Of a stretch of 15,349 bases of DNA, positions 1 to 7,874 are shown piece by piece (within the stretch, counting starts at the first letter, position 1; each line of letters opens with the position of its first letter). The stretch comes from SZUA-430 sp964483585 (lineage in GTDB: Bacteria > Pseudomonadota > Alphaproteobacteria > Micropepsales > Micropepsaceae): positions 1 to 15,349 of the forward strand of contig CAZABH010000052.1 of assembly GCA_964483585.1 (NCBI GenBank). Direction: 5' to 3'. The notes under the pieces are model-generated. The model worked only from the letters and a program-made list of their open reading frames with translations, did no database searches and was not told where the DNA came from. The position numbers and the translations under genes are program-made.

Positions 1-22
1 GAGGTCGAGGGTTCTCCTGCGC

Positions 23-49
23 TTGTTGTTGCCAATTGAACAATATAAG
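23..49 (+). promoter_or_regulatory. weak promoter candidate upstream of the TPS operon
   Basis: An AT-rich patch stands out in otherwise GC-rich DNA. A -10-like TATAAG lies at 44-49 and a TTGTTG at 23-28, giving a short 15-nt spacer. If used, the transcript would carry a leader of about 235 nt before the TpsB start at 292. The spacing is sub-optimal and the -35 is weak, so this is only a candidate. Confidence 0.25.
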
Positions 50-156
50 AACATTTGTTGCTTTACGAGGTGACGGTGTGACGCAGATGGGGCGGGCATG
101 TCGTGCTTGCTGGTGCAGCATTTCTTCCGCAGCACGAATTCTGCGCTGTTGGGGCA

Positions 157-194
157 TCCGATTTGATCGGAATTGCAGGCTACCTGTCGGTAGC
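157..194 (+). other. two consecutive short hairpins in the TPS leader
   Basis: Two perfect inverted repeats follow each other. TCCGAT (157-162) pairs with ATCGGA (166-171) around a 3-nt loop. GCTACC (179-184) pairs with GGTAGC (189-194) around a 4-nt loop, followed by an AATTTT run at 198-203. They lie between the promoter candidate and the TpsB gene. They could be an attenuator, a weak terminator of a gene left of the window, or an mRNA leader structure. The stems are only 6 bp, so chance cannot be excluded. Confidence 0.3.
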
Positions 195-291
195 TCGAAT
201 TTTACCTAGACTCTCGAGTTCTGGTCGGGTTTCGCTGCTGGATATCTCGGCGTTTCGTGCGGGGGCACGTTGCGGAGATGGGGGATTTCGC

Positions 292-2013
292 ATGCGTCGG
301 GGGGCGCTTCGAGTACAGGGACAGTTTGCGCGCACGCTGGGCGGCGTGCTGCTCTGCGCCTGCGCGGTACTGGCGAGCGCTCACGCCTCACCCGTCCCCT
401 CCACCGCCGAACCCGGCCGCTCGACGAAAGATCTCACACCGCCACCCAAGCCCCAGGCAACGCCTGAGCGTATCGTGCCGATCCGGCCTGGCAGCGTCGC
501 GCCTGAGGAAGCCGACAAGGTCACCTTCACGCTCAAGACCGTGACCCTCGAAGGCGCACGCACTGTCCCCGAGACACGGCTTGCTTCACTCTGGTCGCAG
601 GACCTCAACAGAACCATCTCAGTCGCCCGCCTCTTCGAGATCGTGAACGCGATCACGAACGAATACGCCCGCGCAGGCTACGCGCTCTCCTTCGCGCTGC
701 TGCCGGAACAGGACATCACCGAAGGCCGCGTGCGCATTGCGGTTGTCGAGGGCTTCATCGATGAGGTCACGGTCAGCGGCGCGCCTGCGAGCGACACCTC
801 GGCTCTCACGCTGGGCGGCCAGATCGCAGCACAGGTCGCCCGCCTCAAGGCCTCCAGGCCCCTGCGCACGGAAGACCTCGAACGCGCGCTCCTGCTCCTG
901 AATGATTTGCCGGGCATCAAGGCCCGCGCCGTGTTCGCGGCCTCGAAGGAGACCACCGGCGCCTCGACGATGACGCTCGATATCGAGCGCACGCCCGTCA
1001 GCGCCAGCCTCGATGTCAACAACCGCATGTCGGAGGCGCTGGGCGAATGGCGCGCCGGCGGCACGCTCAGCCTCAATGGCCTGATCGGCGAGACGATGGG
1101 CATGCGCCTTTCCGCCTACCACGCCCTCGATGGCGCAAGCTTTGCCTATGGCGCCGTCTCGCTGAGCCAGCCGCTCTCGACCGACGGCCTGATGCTGGGC
1201 CTTGATGCGAGCTACTCCGAAGACGTCCCCCTCGAAGGCATCCTGAAGAGCGTCGACTTCGAAGGCGAAAGCCTGACGGCTGCCCTGAACCTCTCCTGGC
1301 CCCTGATCCGCAGCCGCCCTGAGAACCTGACCCTTGGGATGGGCCTGCGCGCCAGCAACACCGAGAGCCGGACGCTGGGCGCAATCCTCACGCAGGACCG
1401 CGTGCGTGTGCTCGAGGCCTCCGCCACATGGGACATCGCCGACAGCTGGAAAGGCCTCAACCTTGCACGCCTCTCGCTGTCGCAAGGGCTCGATATCGCA
1501 GGCGCCACCGATGACGCCTCCCTGTTCAAGAGCCGGGCCAATGGCTCGGCCAGCTTCACAAGCCTCGGCCTCTATGCCTCGCGCCTGCAGCCTCTGGACG
1601 AGCGCGTCTCGCTCTTCACCTCGATCGACGCACAGGCTGCCGTCGGCAATCCGATGCTGGCAGCGAGCGAGTGCAGCTGGGGCGGACAGTCCGGCGGGCG
1701 AGCCTATGATTCAGGGACACTGAGCGGCGATCACTGCGCGGGCGGCCTCGTGGAGCTGCGCGTGGACCAGAACGTCAGCGGCGTGGGCCTGCAGCTCTAC
1801 GGCTTTGCCGACGGCACGATCGTCGCCCAGAAGGGACAGCTTGAACCGGGCGAGAAGCGCCACGAACAGGCCAGCAGCGCCGGCGGCGTGCGCCTCTTCA
1901 TCGACCGCAGCGTGAGCATCGGTGCAGAGATCGCCGTGCCCTTGCGCGAGCGCTATAGCGACAATGGCGAGAGCGATCCGCGCGCCTTCTTCAACGCAAC
2001 GGCGAGGTTCTGA
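292..2013 (+). CDS. TpsB-type outer-membrane transporter (ShlB/FhaC/HecB family)
   Basis: 573-aa outer-membrane pore of a two-partner secretion system, expected to recognise and export the TpsA encoded just downstream. I chose ATG 292 because it begins a clear signal peptide (residues 1-32, basic MRR start, Leu/Ala core, ending near ASAHA). An upstream GTG at 103 would add 63 residues with no signal-peptide character. A Pro-rich linker follows (about 33-60), then a POTRA domain (about 77-163, with VVEGFIDEV near its end), a second POTRA-like segment (about 165-233) and a 16-stranded-type beta barrel to the end. The protein ends in Phe (NATARF), as barrel proteins recognised by BAM do. The loop-6 motif reads GRAY (about 469-472) rather than the VRGY of FhaC. 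One Cys lies on each side of it (about 461 and 482), possibly a disulfide. The next gene starts 2 bp after the stop, so the two form an operon. Confidence 0.93.
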   Translation: MRRGALRVQGQFARTLGGVLLCACAVLASAHASPVPSTAEPGRSTKDLTPPPKPQATPERIVPIRPGSVAPEEADKVTFTLKTVTLEGARTVPETRLASLWSQDLNRTISVARLFEIVNAITNEYARAGYALSFALLPEQDITEGRVRIAVVEGFIDEVTVSGAPASDTSALTLGGQIAAQVARLKASRPLRTEDLERALLLLNDLPGIKARAVFAASKETTGASTMTLDIERTPVSASLDVNNRMSEALGEWRAGGTLSLNGLIGETMGMRLSAYHALDGASFAYGAVSLSQPLSTDGLMLGLDASYSEDVPLEGILKSVDFEGESLTAALNLSWPLIRSRPENLTLGMGLRASNTESRTLGAILTQDRVRVLEASATWDIADSWKGLNLARLSLSQGLDIAGATDDASLFKSRANGSASFTSLGLYASRLQPLDERVSLFTSIDAQAAVGNPMLAASECSWGGQSGGRAYDSGTLSGDHCAGGLVELRVDQNVSGVGLQLYGFADGTIVAQKGQLEPGEKRHEQASSAGGVRLFIDRSVSIGAEIAVPLRERYSDNGESDPRAFFNATARF

Positions 2014-2015
2014 TC

Positions 2016-4376
2016 ATGACCTCGCTGCGAAACCTCATCCGCACATCGCTTGCAGCCATCGTTCTTCTGGCCTCAACGACCCTCGCCACCGCCAACCCCG
2101 AAGGCGGACAGGTCACCGCGGGCGCAGCCTCGATCAGCGGCCAGGGCACCGGCGCCCTCACCGTATACCAGGCCACCCCGCGCGTGGTCATCGACTGGCA
2201 GAGCTTCTCGATCGGCTCGGGCGAGAGCGCGACGTTCATCCAGCCCGATGCGTCCTCGATTGCGCTCAACCGCGTGATCGGCACCGATCCCTCGCAGATC
2301 TTCGGCAGCCTCACCTCGAACGGCACCGTCATCCTCGTCAACCGCAACGGCATAATGTTCGGCGAGAGCGCCCGCGTTGACGTGGGCGGGCTTGTCGCCA
2401 CCACGCATGACATCGGCAACGACGCCTTCATGTCCGGCGGCCTCCTGCGCTTCGACCGCCCGGGCGAGCCGCAGGCATCGATTGTCAACCAGGGCACGAT
2501 CTCGATCCGCAATGCAGGCCTTGCCGCCTTCGTGGCGCCGCATGTGGTCAATGACGGGATCATCACGGCCAATTACGGCCGCGTGGCGCTGGGCGCGGGC
2601 ACGGCCTTCACGCTCGACCTCTATGGCGATGAGCTGATCTCGTTTGCCATCGGCGATGAGATCACCCAGACCATCACCAACGCGGACGGCACGAATGCCA
2701 AGGCGCTCGTCGAGAACACAGGGCTCATCAGCGCCACGGAAGGCCGCATCCAGCTCACCGCCGCCGCCGCGCGCGCGGTCGTGAACCAGTCGGTCAATGT
2801 CTCGGGCATCGTGGAGGCGAACAGCCTCTCGACCACCGGCGGGCGCATCGTGCTCAAGGGTTCGGGCACCGTGATGACCGAGCGGAGTGCGCAGGTCACG
2901 GCCGAGGGACACACGGGTGGCGAGATCCGCGTTGAGGGCAATGCGATCCATCTCGACGGGCGCGTCTCCGTCGACGGCAGCACCGAGGCCCCGCGCAGCG
3001 CGCCCCAGCCCAATATCGCGCCCAGCGAGGCACGGCGCTCTCAAAACCTTGACCACCCTTACGAAGACCGCGGCGGCACGCCCGAACCTACGCCAGCAGG
3101 CCAAGGCGGCACGCTCACCATCAAAGGCGGTGCCTTCACCTCGCTCGACGGCATACTCAGCGCCAACGCGTGGAGCGGCGGCTCGATCCTTGCCACCGCC
3201 AACCGCAACTTCGCCCTCAACGGCCTCGTCAGCGCGACAGGCACTGGCGGCCAGGGCGGCAGCGTCAGCATCAGCGCCACAGGAGAGACGTGGGAGGGCT
3301 CCGGCTCCGGCATCGATGTCTCGGGAGCGAGCGGCGGGTCCATCACCAACATCACCGGCGGCAAGTTCGTAACCTCCGCCAACTACCTCGCCACCGGCAC
3401 AGCAGGCACAGGCGGACGCATCGACGCGACGGGTGGGGACATGTTCCTGCTCTCCTCCACCTACGACGCCTCGGGCCTCACCGGCGGGGGCAGCGTGCGC
3501 CTGGGCGGCGAGTACCAGGGCGGCAAGAACCTTATCACCGACGAGATCCCCAACGCGCGCAAGCTTGCGGCCAATGACGGCGTGAAGATCGACGTCTCGG
3601 CCAAGGGCGACCACGGAGATGCGGGGACGGCGATCATCTGGTCGGACGAGAAGACGACGTTCCTTGGCAGCGTCTACGCGACGGGCGGGTTGCTGTCGGG
3701 CGTTGGTGGGTTGGTGGAGGCGTCGTCGGCTGACACGCTGATCTGGCGTGGGGCGGTGGAGACGGCGGTGAATGGCGAGCGTGGGGGGACGCTGTTGCTG
3801 GATCCGAAGAATATTACGATTGCGGATGAGGGGTTTAGTCAGTTGCAGTTGATACTCGGGGCGTTTAGCGGCGGACCACTTGGGGAGACGTTTCTGGATA
3901 CTGAAGACTACTTCGGTTCAGCTTTGTCGCTGGATGGAACACGTTTGGCAGTTGGTGCCTGGGGTGACGATGGGGCATCAAATGATTGCAGTGCATGTGG
4001 TGCGGTCTACCTATTCACATTCACCGACATGCAGTTTTCTGGAGGGCTGTTAGCTGGCAGAATCGGTGTAGGATATAGCGGGGGCAGGAATATCAATCTC
4101 AATGACCTTGTTAGTCCCTCTGACTACTTCGGTTGGTCGGTGTCTCTGGATAGTACGCGTCTGGTTGTTGGAGCTTACGGAGATGATGGGGCGTCAAACA
4201 ATCGTATCGATTTTGGCGCTGTCTACCTATTTACATTCGTGGATGATGTTTTTTCGAGTGGCTCAGTGTCCGGACGAATAGGATTTGGTTACGCCGGATC
4301 TAAGGATAGTGATCTTTCGGGTTTTAGCCGCTCCAGACAGTCCTCATTTTGGCTCCGCTGTCTCTCTCGATGCTAG
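2016..4376 (+). CDS. TpsA exoprotein (filamentous haemagglutinin family), 5' part, interrupted by a frameshift
   Basis: Secreted adhesin-like partner of the TpsB upstream. ATG 2016 lies 2 bp after the TpsB stop, with GAGG at 2004-2007 as ribosome binding site. Residues 1-27 are a signal peptide ending ATA. The haemagglutinin/TPS domain follows (about 28-215), with landmarks VIDWQSFSIGSGE, LNRVIG, and NRNGIMFG in place of the classical NPNGI. After it come Gly-rich beta-helix-type repeats, a Pro-rich spacer near residues 325-360, and GGTLLLDPKNITI near 590, a phrase typical of these exoproteins. From about residue 625 an array of FG-GAP-like repeats begins. Repeats 1 and 2 are complete in this frame. 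In repeat 3 the frame is lost near 4320-4348, and about 17 unrelated codons run to TAG at 4374-4376. The continuation is in the +1 frame. As sequenced, this encodes 786 aa with no C-terminal anchor. The intact protein would be roughly 1930 aa. Confidence 0.9.
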   Translation: MTSLRNLIRTSLAAIVLLASTTLATANPEGGQVTAGAASISGQGTGALTVYQATPRVVIDWQSFSIGSGESATFIQPDASSIALNRVIGTDPSQIFGSLTSNGTVILVNRNGIMFGESARVDVGGLVATTHDIGNDAFMSGGLLRFDRPGEPQASIVNQGTISIRNAGLAAFVAPHVVNDGIITANYGRVALGAGTAFTLDLYGDELISFAIGDEITQTITNADGTNAKALVENTGLISATEGRIQLTAAAARAVVNQSVNVSGIVEANSLSTTGGRIVLKGSGTVMTERSAQVTAEGHTGGEIRVEGNAIHLDGRVSVDGSTEAPRSAPQPNIAPSEARRSQNLDHPYEDRGGTPEPTPAGQGGTLTIKGGAFTSLDGILSANAWSGGSILATANRNFALNGLVSATGTGGQGGSVSISATGETWEGSGSGIDVSGASGGSITNITGGKFVTSANYLATGTAGTGGRIDATGGDMFLLSSTYDASGLTGGGSVRLGGEYQGGKNLITDEIPNARKLAANDGVKIDVSAKGDHGDAGTAIIWSDEKTTFLGSVYATGGLLSGVGGLVEASSADTLIWRGAVETAVNGERGGTLLLDPKNITIADEGFSQLQLILGAFSGGPLGETFLDTEDYFGSALSLDGTRLAVGAWGDDGASNDCSACGAVYLFTFTDMQFSGGLLAGRIGVGYSGGRNINLNDLVSPSDYFGWSVSLDSTRLVVGAYGDDGASNNRIDFGAVYLFTFVDDVFSSGSVSGRIGFGYAGSKDSDLSGFSRSRQSSFWLRCLSRC

Positions 4377-7300
4377 CCATCTCGCAGTGGGCGCTTATCA
4401 AGATCGTGGCGAGAGTAGCAACTGTGGCACGTGCGGTGCGGTCTATTTATTTGGCTTTAATGATGATGAATTTTCAAGCGGTACATTGGTGGGGCGTGTC
4501 GGTCACGGCTATGTTGGTCCGAACGATGTTGATCTCTCAGGAATACTGGAGAACGGCGACCTCTTTGGTAATGCAGTCTCCCTAAATGGAAATGGACTGG
4601 CGGTTGGTGCTTGGCAAGATGATGGTGCGTCAAATGCATGCCTCGGATGCGGTGCCGTTTATCTGTTTAACTTCGCTGCACCTGATTTTGGAGATGGTGT
4701 GCTGGTCGCGCGTATAGGCGCTGGGTATGTCGAAGGGGACGATATTGACCTCGAAGGCAGAATATCACCGCGAGATTGGTTTGGAATTTCTGTTTCTCTT
4801 GAGGGCAGTCGGCTAGCGGTTGGAGCTTTGCAAGATGATGGTGTCGCGGATGGTGTTGCAAGTTCGGGTGCCGTTTATGTTTTCAACTTTGAACAGTTAT
4901 CGTTGTCCGGCGGCAGCCTCGTCGGTCGAATAGGTTATGGTTATGATGTAGATTTATCTGGCGCTCTCGATGTGGGCGATAATTTTGGTGTCTCCGTTTC
5001 GCTCGATAGCGGGAGGTTAGCCGTCGGTGCGCGGAATGATTTAGGTGCAACAAATGGCTGTCGCACTTGTGGTGCAGTGTACCTCTTCGATCTCATTGAA
5101 GCAGATTTCTCCAGTACGAAGTTCTTGGGGCGTATCGGGTCTGGGTACACAGGCGACAGAGACATAAATCTCGGAACTCTCGAAAGTAATGACTACTTTG
5201 GGGCTGCTGTTTCGATTGATGGGAATAGGCTCGCCGTAGGCGCTCGTGGAGACGATGGCACTGGAGCAAGCTGCATCGACTGCGGTTCCGTATTTTTGTT
5301 CAACTTCAGTGACAGCAATTTTTCAGGTGGTAAATTGGCAGGAATCATCGGCCATTACCACTGGGCCGGAAAATTTGTCAGTCTTATCGGAAAATTGGAT
5401 TCAGGTGATGGCTTTGGGAATTCCGTATCTCTTGACGGTACCCGTCTCGCGGTAGGAGCGCCGGGCGACGACGGGGCCACGAATTCGTGCAGCGACTGCG
5501 GGGCGGTCTATCTCTTCACGTTTGCCGATATGGAATTCTCCGGTGGGACGCTTGCGGGTCGTATCGGCGATGGCTACACGGGAGCCAAGGACGTCAACCT
5601 CGCCGGGACGGTGGGGTTTGGTGACGATCTTGGCTCCGCCGTCTCGCTCGACGGCACGCGCCTGGCTGTGGGAGCCCCCTACTACAACGGCCCCACGTAT
5701 GCCTGCTTGGCATGCGGCGCCGTCTATCTCTTCACGTTCTTAGACAATGCTTTCTCTGGCGGCACGCTGGCTGGGCGCATTGGCAATGGCTACACGGGCG
5801 GCAACAACGTTGACCTCGCCGGGACGCTTGGGCGGGGTGACTTGTTTGGCCACGCCGTCTCTCTCCACGGCACGCGCCTCGCCGTGGGGGCTCTATTCGA
5901 CGACGGTGCCACAAATGCCTGCGTCAATTGCGGCGCCGTCTATCTCTTCACCTTCACCGACACCGCCTTTTCGTACGGCACGCTCGCTGGGCGCATCGGC
6001 GATGGCTACACAGGCGGCTACAATATCAACCTCGCCGGGACGCTTGGGCAGACTGACTTGTTTGGCCACGCCGTCTCTCTCCACGGCACGCGCCTCGCCG
6101 TGGGGGCTCTACTCGACGACGGTGCCACGAATTCCTGCATCGAATGCGGCGCGGTTTATCTCTTCACTTTTGCCGACATGGCATTCGCAGGCGGGGCATC
6201 GGCCGCACGTATCGGCGATGGTTACACGGGCGGCAACAATGTCAACTTGGCTGGAACGCTCGGGATACAGGACTTATTCGGTGCTGCAATCTCGCTCGAC
6301 GGCACGCGCCTGGCCGTAGGGGCCACCCGCGACGAGGGTGCTGGGAACGGATGCTTCCAATGCGGCGCAGTCTATCTTTTCACGCTCGGAGACGGCACCT
6401 CGCTGGCCGGCAATGTCGCCTACGAGAACGACCCGTCAGAAGACGTGACTATTTCGCCATCGCAGATCACGGCTCTGCTGAATGCCGGCACGTCGGTCGT
6501 GCTGCAGGCGAGCAACGACATCACGGTCAGCAACGCGATCACGGCAGCCAATCCGGGCGGTGATGGCGGGGCGCTGACGCTGCAGGCCGGCCGCTCGATC
6601 TTTATCAACGCCAACATCTTCACCGACAACGGCGACCTGACGCTGATTGCCAACGACCTCTTGGCCAATGGCGTGGTCGATGCCTATCGTGATCTGGGCG
6701 CGGCTGTCATCAGCATGGCAACAGGCACGACCATCAACGCCGGTGCGGGCAACGTACTCTTCGACCTGCGCAGCGGTGCGGGCAAGACCAACAGCACAGG
6801 TGGCGCCATCACGCTGACCTCGGTCACGGCCTCGTCGATCACGGCCCAGAACACTGCTGCATCGAACGGGGACATCGTGCTCGCCTCCGGTGGCGTGCTG
6901 AACGCGACCGGCACAGGCAACGCGGTTGTGCTGGCGGCGTCCGACCAGTTCCTGAACAATGCAGGCGCAGGCGCGATCACGACAACACCGACGGGCCGCT
7001 TCGTCATCTACAGCCAGAACTGGAGCAACGATGTGCGGGGCGGGCTTACGGGCTCGAACCTCTACAACCGGACTTACAGTGCGAACCCGCCAGCGTCACT
7101 CACGCCGACCGGCAACCTCTTCGTCTATAGCGCCCAGCCGATCCTGACGGTGACCGCCAACGCCGCAAGCCGCACCTATGGCGCGGCCAACCCGGCGTTC
7201 TCGGCCTCGATCACGGGCCTCGTGAACGGGGACAGTGCAGGATACGCCTATGCTGGCGCAGCTGGCTTCTCGACCACCACCACGGCCAGCAGTAATGTGG

Positions 7301-7821
7301 GCACCTATGTCGGCGACATCCTGCCGAACATCGGAACGCTGATGTCGTCGGTTGGTTATGGGTTCAACTTTGCCGGCGGCAATCTCACGATCAACCCGGC
7401 CGCCCTCACAATCTCAGCCAACGACGCCAGCAAGCGCTTCGGCCAGACGCTGCTCTTCGCGGGGACAGAGTTCACGACCACAGGCCTGCTCTTCGCCGAC
7501 ACGGTCACGTCGGTCAGCCTCTCAAGCCTCGGCGCCCAGCGCCTCTCGGCCGCGGGCACCTACGCGATCACGCCGTCGGCGGCGGTGGGCCTGGGGCTCT
7601 CGAACTATACGATTGCCTACATCGACGGCACGCTGACCGTTACGGGCGGGCCGCGGCCTTGGGTGCCGCAGCCGGTGGGTGGCACCGAGATCTGGCCATC
7701 TGGGGACGTGGGACTTCTAGTCTGTGGTGTGGGTGCTCTGGCAGTGCAAGTCCCACCGGGCAGTGCGTGGGCGCTACCAGCTAATGATAACTCCCGTGTC
7801 GTGGGGTCTTGCAGTCAATGA
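4285..7821 (+). CDS. TpsA exoprotein, 3' part (continuation of the gene starting at 2016)
   Basis: This open frame, +1 relative to 2016, continues the exoprotein from repeat 3 onwards. Homologous sequence begins near 4326. The stretch 4285-4325 is an out-of-frame overlap whose first possible start is a TTG without a good ribosome binding site, so independent translation is unlikely. It encodes ten FG-GAP-like repeats to about 6395, then NDPSEDVTISPSQITALL and a beta-helical adhesin segment. A VIYSQNW...NRTY stretch near 7005-7080 follows, then two MBG-type domains (about 7140-7390 and 7400-7645; LTVTANAASRTYGA and LTISANDASKRFG). A 46-residue tail closes the frame, with LVC and a terminal GSCSQ. 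Tail codons are less GC-rich than those of the MBG region. A second, different tail is encoded at 8648-8807. The stop TGA (7819-7821) overlaps an ATG at 7818. Confidence 0.85.
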   Translation: MVTPDLRIVIFRVLAAPDSPHFGSAVSLDASHLAVGAYQDRGESSNCGTCGAVYLFGFNDDEFSSGTLVGRVGHGYVGPNDVDLSGILENGDLFGNAVSLNGNGLAVGAWQDDGASNACLGCGAVYLFNFAAPDFGDGVLVARIGAGYVEGDDIDLEGRISPRDWFGISVSLEGSRLAVGALQDDGVADGVASSGAVYVFNFEQLSLSGGSLVGRIGYGYDVDLSGALDVGDNFGVSVSLDSGRLAVGARNDLGATNGCRTCGAVYLFDLIEADFSSTKFLGRIGSGYTGDRDINLGTLESNDYFGAAVSIDGNRLAVGARGDDGTGASCIDCGSVFLFNFSDSNFSGGKLAGIIGHYHWAGKFVSLIGKLDSGDGFGNSVSLDGTRLAVGAPGDDGATNSCSDCGAVYLFTFADMEFSGGTLAGRIGDGYTGAKDVNLAGTVGFGDDLGSAVSLDGTRLAVGAPYYNGPTYACLACGAVYLFTFLDNAFSGGTLAGRIGNGYTGGNNVDLAGTLGRGDLFGHAVSLHGTRLAVGALFDDGATNACVNCGAVYLFTFTDTAFSYGTLAGRIGDGYTGGYNINLAGTLGQTDLFGHAVSLHGTRLAVGALLDDGATNSCIECGAVYLFTFADMAFAGGASAARIGDGYTGGNNVNLAGTLGIQDLFGAAISLDGTRLAVGATRDEGAGNGCFQCGAVYLFTLGDGTSLAGNVAYENDPSEDVTISPSQITALLNAGTSVVLQASNDITVSNAITAANPGGDGGALTLQAGRSIFINANIFTDNGDLTLIANDLLANGVVDAYRDLGAAVISMATGTTINAGAGNVLFDLRSGAGKTNSTGGAITLTSVTASSITAQNTAASNGDIVLASGGVLNATGTGNAVVLAASDQFLNNAGAGAITTTPTGRFVIYSQNWSNDVRGGLTGSNLYNRTYSANPPASLTPTGNLFVYSAQPILTVTANAASRTYGAANPAFSASITGLVNGDSAGYAYAGAAGFSTTTTASSNVGTYVGDILPNIGTLMSSVGYGFNFAGGNLTINPAALTISANDASKRFGQTLLFAGTEFTTTGLLFADTVTSVSLSSLGAQRLSAAGTYAITPSAAVGLGLSNYTIAYIDGTLTVTGGPRPWVPQPVGGTEIWPSGDVGLLVCGVGALAVQVPPGSAWALPANDNSRVVGSCSQ
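4320..4348 (+). other. frameshift site inside TpsA repeat 3
   Basis: The frame moves by +1 between the DLSG phrase (ending at 4322) and the FG phrase (TTTGGC from 4348). In nine of the ten other junctions this linker is 7 codons (21 nt). Here it is 25 nt, so the copy is 4 nt too long, not 1. The heptamer CAGACAG at 4334-4340 looks like a partial 4-nt tandem duplication, and removing 4 nt there restores both frame and linker length. A simple extra T in the four-T run at 4322-4325 would also restore the frame, but leaves an 8-residue linker. A genuine mutation, an assembly error and, less likely, programmed frameshifting are all possible. Confidence 0.75.
5838..6111 (+). repeat. 58-bp identical segments in TpsA repeats 10 and 11
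   Basis: Positions 5838-5895 and 6054-6111 are identical over 58 bp and lie exactly 216 bp apart, the repeat period. Both encode the DLFGHAVSLHGTRLAVGAL stretch. The identity extends to synonymous positions, unlike other repeat pairs in the array. This indicates a recent duplication or gene conversion of one blade. Confidence 0.8.
7541..7682 (+). repeat. direct repeat, copy 1 (TpsA C-terminal coding sequence)
   Basis: This segment encodes the end of the last MBG-type domain up to the WVPQPVGG phrase. It recurs at 8554-8695, offset 1013 bp. The first 94 bp (7541-7634) are identical in both copies. The last 48 bp differ at about 7 positions, mostly synonymous. Recombination between the copies would delete 1013 bp and fuse TpsA in frame to the second tail. 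Confidence 0.9.
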
Positions 7822-7874
7822 GGCGTGTGGAAGGGGTTGCCACCCGAGTGGTGGCATCTGTGGGGGATGATGAC

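Larger units (their letters stand above)
3912..6395 (+). repeat. array of twelve FG-GAP-like beta-propeller repeats, period about 216 bp
   Basis: Twelve copies of a roughly 72-aa unit can be read across both TpsA frames. The unit is FGxxVSLDGxRLAVGA, then DDGAxNxC, xxCGAVYLF, FSGGxLxxRIG, GYxG and xxDLxG. The FG positions run from 3912 (repeat 1) to 6277 (repeat 12), a mean spacing of 215 bp. Repeats of this style occur inside TpsA proteins between the DPKNITI segment and the NDPS...ITALL segment, exactly as here. Ten of the twelve carry a CxxC immediately before GAVYLF. Repeats 2 and 5 lack both cysteines. Twelve blades exceed one seven-bladed propeller, so two propellers (6+6 or 7+5) are likely. 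The known role of the fold is a rigid interaction surface, but the ligand here is unknown. Confidence 0.85.

Noticed and set aside
103..291. 63-residue N-terminal extension of TpsB from GTG 103
   Set aside because: The extension would bury the signal peptide that starts at 292, and the segment contains leader hairpins rather than coding-like sequence.
619..1485. 288-codon minus-strand open frame
   Set aside because: It is a shadow of the TpsB barrel, rich in Ala, Gly, Arg and Gln with no domain features.
2073..3614. 513-codon minus-strand open frame
   Set aside because: It is antisense to the TPS domain and adhesin region of TpsA, with composition typical of a shadow frame in GC-rich DNA and no recognisable motif.
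4322..4325. Phase-variable homopolymer switch
   Set aside because: Four T residues are too few for frequent slippage, and the local length excess is 4 nt rather than 1.
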